Part shown: positions 61,342-64,000 of the stretch, piece after piece
How the letters are laid out: each line of letters opens with the position of its first letter
Numbering within the stretch: position 1 is the stretch's first letter
DNA from: Toxotes chatareus
Lineage: Eukaryota; Chordata; Actinopteri; Toxotidae
NCBI GenBank assembly: GCA_016801885.1
Contig: CM028884.1
Coordinates: 21,314,864-21,378,863, forward strand
Length of the DNA stretch: 64,000 nucleotides
Reading direction: 5' to 3'
Position numbers and translations under genes: made by a program
The notes under the pieces: generated by a model
Seen by the model: only the letters and a program-made list of their open reading frames with translations
The model's database searches: none
Told to the model about the DNA's origin: nothing

Positions 61342-61635
61342 ATGGATAACACTGGCCTTTGTGCAGTCATCCGCTACCTCGGTCTCAAGGGCTTATCAAC
61401 CAAGGAGGTCCTTTGCCGGATTTGACCTCATTTGGCACCCTCATACTAGTACGTCTTCCCCAAGATGAAGAAGGACCTCAGTGTTTGCTATTTTGACAGT
61501 GATGATAACGTTATTGCTGCTGTGGACCACTTTCTTGAGGTCCAAGAGGGCGACTTCTACAAAGAAGGGATCCATGTGCTCCATGACTGCTGGAATAAGT
61601 GTGAAAATGTGGGAGGGGACAATGCTGAAAAATAA
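61342..61635 (+). pseudogene. Mariner transposase remnant with internal deletion
   Basis: An ATG opens MDNTGLCAVIRYLGLKGLST, KEVLCRI, then a TGA stop. The text of the helix-turn-helix end (PHLAPSY) continues in a shifted frame to a TAG stop, and then YVFPKMKKDLSVCYFDSDDN, VIAAVDHFLEVQEGDFYKEG, IHVLHDCWNKCENVGGDNAE and a final K run to TAA at 61633-61635. The first part matches the N-terminal DNA-binding helices and the last part the C-terminal end (FPKMKK, FLEVQ, DFYKEGI, W-KC) of mariner-family transposases. The whole catalytic D,D34D core between them is missing, joined near 61460. With two in-frame stops and a frameshift it is dead. I could not find terminal inverted repeats with confidence. 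The copy lies in the gpc6 intron, antisense to the gene. Confidence 0.8.
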
Positions 61636-62819
61636 ATGTGATAGATTTTCTAAAACTGACCCCTTCTACCTTAGGCAACAAACTTCAATCCCTCATACTT
61701 CAGGAGGCACTTCTATTGGTTGTATTAGTTTATAGTGTTAGCTTTAACTGGTTAAGCAGTGAGCTGGAAAAGGAAGTGGATTTAACAGTGTGTAAACACT
61801 TGTATCTAATTCAGTTCTGATCTGAGATGCAGATGACAGACTGCTGATACATCAGCACAAATCATCCGAAAACAGAACAAGACTCAGGCATGCTACAGAT
61901 GGATTTAAGAGGAAAACACTGTTTACTGAATGTATAAAGAGTAATGATGACTTGGAGCTTTACAGTCATTCATAAGCCTCAATGCCCAGTGGTAATCTCA
62001 GTCATATTTACCAGACCTTGGTCATTTTTTATCTAAGCCTCAAGCCATTCAATGCTTGTTATCAAACTATCTGATCTGAGACAAATCCCACTACTGAACT
62101 GCACCTTTTGACCTTTTCTTCTCTCACAGACTGTGTGTGGAAGTGGGCCCCAGTCACTGATTATGCAATTAGCTGCTGCCTTAGTGAATCACACCCTAAT
62201 CATATGCATGAGTGTGAGAATAAATTGAACAAAAGACACAGATTTTGCTCTGTAATTTTGCATGCATAAATCTTGGCTTCTTTGTTCAAAGTTTAAAGAA
62301 CCAAATAAGTATTATTATTACACCATATGCATGTAGTACAGTCACAGTAGGAGCACCCTACTGTACCAAGCATTTCACTACATGTGTCCATAAAAGTGTA
62401 CATGTGTACAACTGTGTATGTATGTAATAAATAAATATGCTGAACAGGCAGTGATCATCTTGTTACTTATTCTGATAGGTTGTAAACAGTGTTTTGCAAT
62501 TTGTGTTATTATAGTATTAAACAATTTATGCTGCAGTTATGCCAAAAGTGACTGCTGATGGCTGCAGAAGACTGAATCATAATAAAATTTCCAGACATTG
62601 TCAAAATGTCATCAAAAATGATAAAAAGATGATTAAAATTGATTGATGATTAAAAATAGGTTGAGAGAATTTGTGTTAGCCTTCTTACAAATGTGGAAGG
62701 AATCCAAAACATTCAAACACATCAAGACAGCATACTCTGGCCACAGATGGTGCACAAAATAATCTTAGCAAGAACTGGGAAAAAGGCAAGGAAACACACT
62801 GCGTTCTTTGTCAACACAG

Positions 62820-63038
62820 GGTTAACACGCTAACATATACCACTCACACCTATGGGCAAATTATTGAAAGTCTTCAGTTAAAATGAGCTGCATGTCTTTG
62901 AATGGTGGGAAAAAAAACTGAAGGAAACCCAAAGAGAAACAACAAAATTCAAACAGGAGGAACAATGGCAGAGACTTAAACTCACAACCTTCTTATTTTA
63001 AGGAAAACAGTTCCAACCACTGAACCATCACGCTGTCA
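62820..63038 (-). repeat. Degenerate tRNA-derived SINE-like element
   Basis: Read on the minus strand, the element starts with an A-box-like TGGTTCAGTGG, followed about 35 bases later by a B-box-like GAGTTTAAGTC. It continues into CAAAGACATGCAG and AATTTGCCCATAGGTGTGAG, the body motifs of a widespread fish SINE. Both boxes are mutated from the tRNA consensus, so the copy is old. Confidence 0.65.
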
Positions 63039-64000
63039 ATCTAAAATTTTTTTTTAGATAAAATAAGAAACTGAAAAAGTTATAAATATCGACCCCAGCG
63101 GCTTATAGTTCAGTTGGAGGCCAGAGAGAAATCCAGATAATTCAGCCAAAGTAAATAAACAGCAATGCCACAAACAAGCAATCAATATCAACTCTGAATA
63201 ATGTAAAGAAGTGAAGCTTTATGGGGAGGTTGATTAAAACACCACAAGACAGATGACATGATGAAAGTAAGAGGAGGCATGGAAGGCTTACACTGTGTTG
63301 CATTGTCCTCCAGACAACCCTCTGGGAGAAGCAGAGAAATGAAGAAGAAAGAGATTTAATTGGACATCGGAGAAATAGAGAGACTGAGAGAGAACAGGAG
63401 CAAAAGAATGTCGTTAGTAGTTAGTGAAGCAAAAAGTTAAATGATAAATGATGCTGCTGAAATATTCCATCCACCAGCTTCATCTCACTGTGAGATTTCG
63501 AACTTCAAACCACTTTATTCACAATGAATTCTGTAATGTGAAATCGGTTTAAAATCTGCTGCTTTCAAATTTGATCAATGCAAAGATCAGGACTTGCATA
63601 CAAACAGTAGCGTTACAAGGAGAATTAGTTTTGAGTTAGAGTGGTCTAATAACAGTCGTTATTTTAGTCAATGCAGTAAACTCAGCTTGGCAAAATAAAA
63701 ATAATCACTTAATACTTTTCTGTCTATCACAGATCTATTTCAGTGTGAACCTAACCTCCTTCATAAATTTACACAAGGGAATGCAGATGCAGAATAAGAA
63801 GAGCGAGATGTGATCAAGTAAGAAATCGTACCCTGTACAACCCAACTCACTTTTCTTAGAAAAATTGTTCTCATCTTTTACGAGAAGTTACCCCTAGAGC
63901 ATGTAAAGATGAATTATTAAAGATACTCAAACCTGTGGAGTTTCTCTTTTGCCTCATAGTAATTTTTTCCTTTCGCATCCTTTTTGATGTATATGTTATG

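Larger units (their letters stand above)
46120..64000 (-). other. Upstream gpc6 intron, at least 17.9 kb, continuing past the window
   Basis: No minus-strand glypican exon is visible here; the preceding exon would encode the region with the conserved Cys-Gly and the poorly conserved linker. Glypican-6 genes are known for very large introns. Contents I can name are CT (46794-46809), GT (53224-53251) and CA (56084-56129) microsatellites, a fish dispersed repeat (47145-47530), a degenerate mariner (61342-61635), a SINE remnant (62820-63038), an A-rich AATAAAA stretch (52530-52570), and T or A homopolymers at 48525-48542 and 56899-56917. Open frames such as 50057-50302 or 59478-59717 have no domain I recognise. 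Confidence 0.7.

Noticed and set aside
46120..64000. Search for the next upstream gpc6 exon
   Set aside because: No minus-strand stretch reads like the glypican region before VIDIKEKLK; several Ser- or Ala-rich frames (for example 50735-50929) were considered and do not fit.
1..64000. tRNA, rRNA, snRNA or microRNA genes
   Set aside because: I saw no intact tRNA A/B box pair, no rRNA-like GC-rich block and no hairpin of microRNA-precursor length with plausible arms, apart from the MITE and satellite foldbacks.

Overview
The window looks like a stretch of a teleost (bony fish) nuclear genome. It is AT-rich, carries intron-exon structure with GT/AG splice sites, and holds several dispersed repeats that I know from many fish genomes. 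Genes occupy well under 2% of the window. The only protein-coding parts I can support are the 3' ends of two glypican genes. Glypicans are GPI-anchored heparan sulfate proteoglycans that modulate Wnt, Hedgehog, BMP and FGF signals at the cell surface.

Layout. (1) 1-6275 is most likely the last intron of a plus-strand glypican, probably gpc5-like. Its final coding exon (6276-6442) encodes a histidine-rich spacer and a C-terminal GPI signal. (2) 6443-18130 is 3' UTR and intergenic DNA with fish dispersed repeats. One of these (about 14760-15960) is split by a small tandem array of about 5.5 copies. (3) 18131-34197 is a single tandem-repeat array of about 16 kb, roughly 210 copies of a 74-78 bp unit. 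It is the dominant object in the window. (4) 34198-42016 is intergenic DNA plus the probable gpc6 3' UTR. (5) 42017-46119 holds the last three coding exons of a minus-strand gpc6 gene, with phases that join exactly into a glypican-6 C-terminus. (6) 46120-64000 is the long upstream gpc6 intron. It carries a fish dispersed repeat, a degenerate SINE and an internally deleted mariner transposase; a palindromic TA-flanked MITE sits in the intron just downstream (42241-43970).

The two glypican genes are convergent (tail to tail). As I recall, GPC5 and GPC6 in mammals are tandem in the same orientation, so a local inversion is implied if the first gene is really gpc5.

The most unusual observation is the satellite. 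Each ~76 bp unit is an old dimer of two 38 bp half-units. The same 76 bp architecture is found in the mini-array embedded in a transposon-like repeat 2.2 kb upstream, which suggests where the satellite came from. The units have two hairpin-forming inverted repeats, two sequence classes arranged in zones, and several layers of higher-order duplication. None of the open reading frames inside the array looks like a gene.
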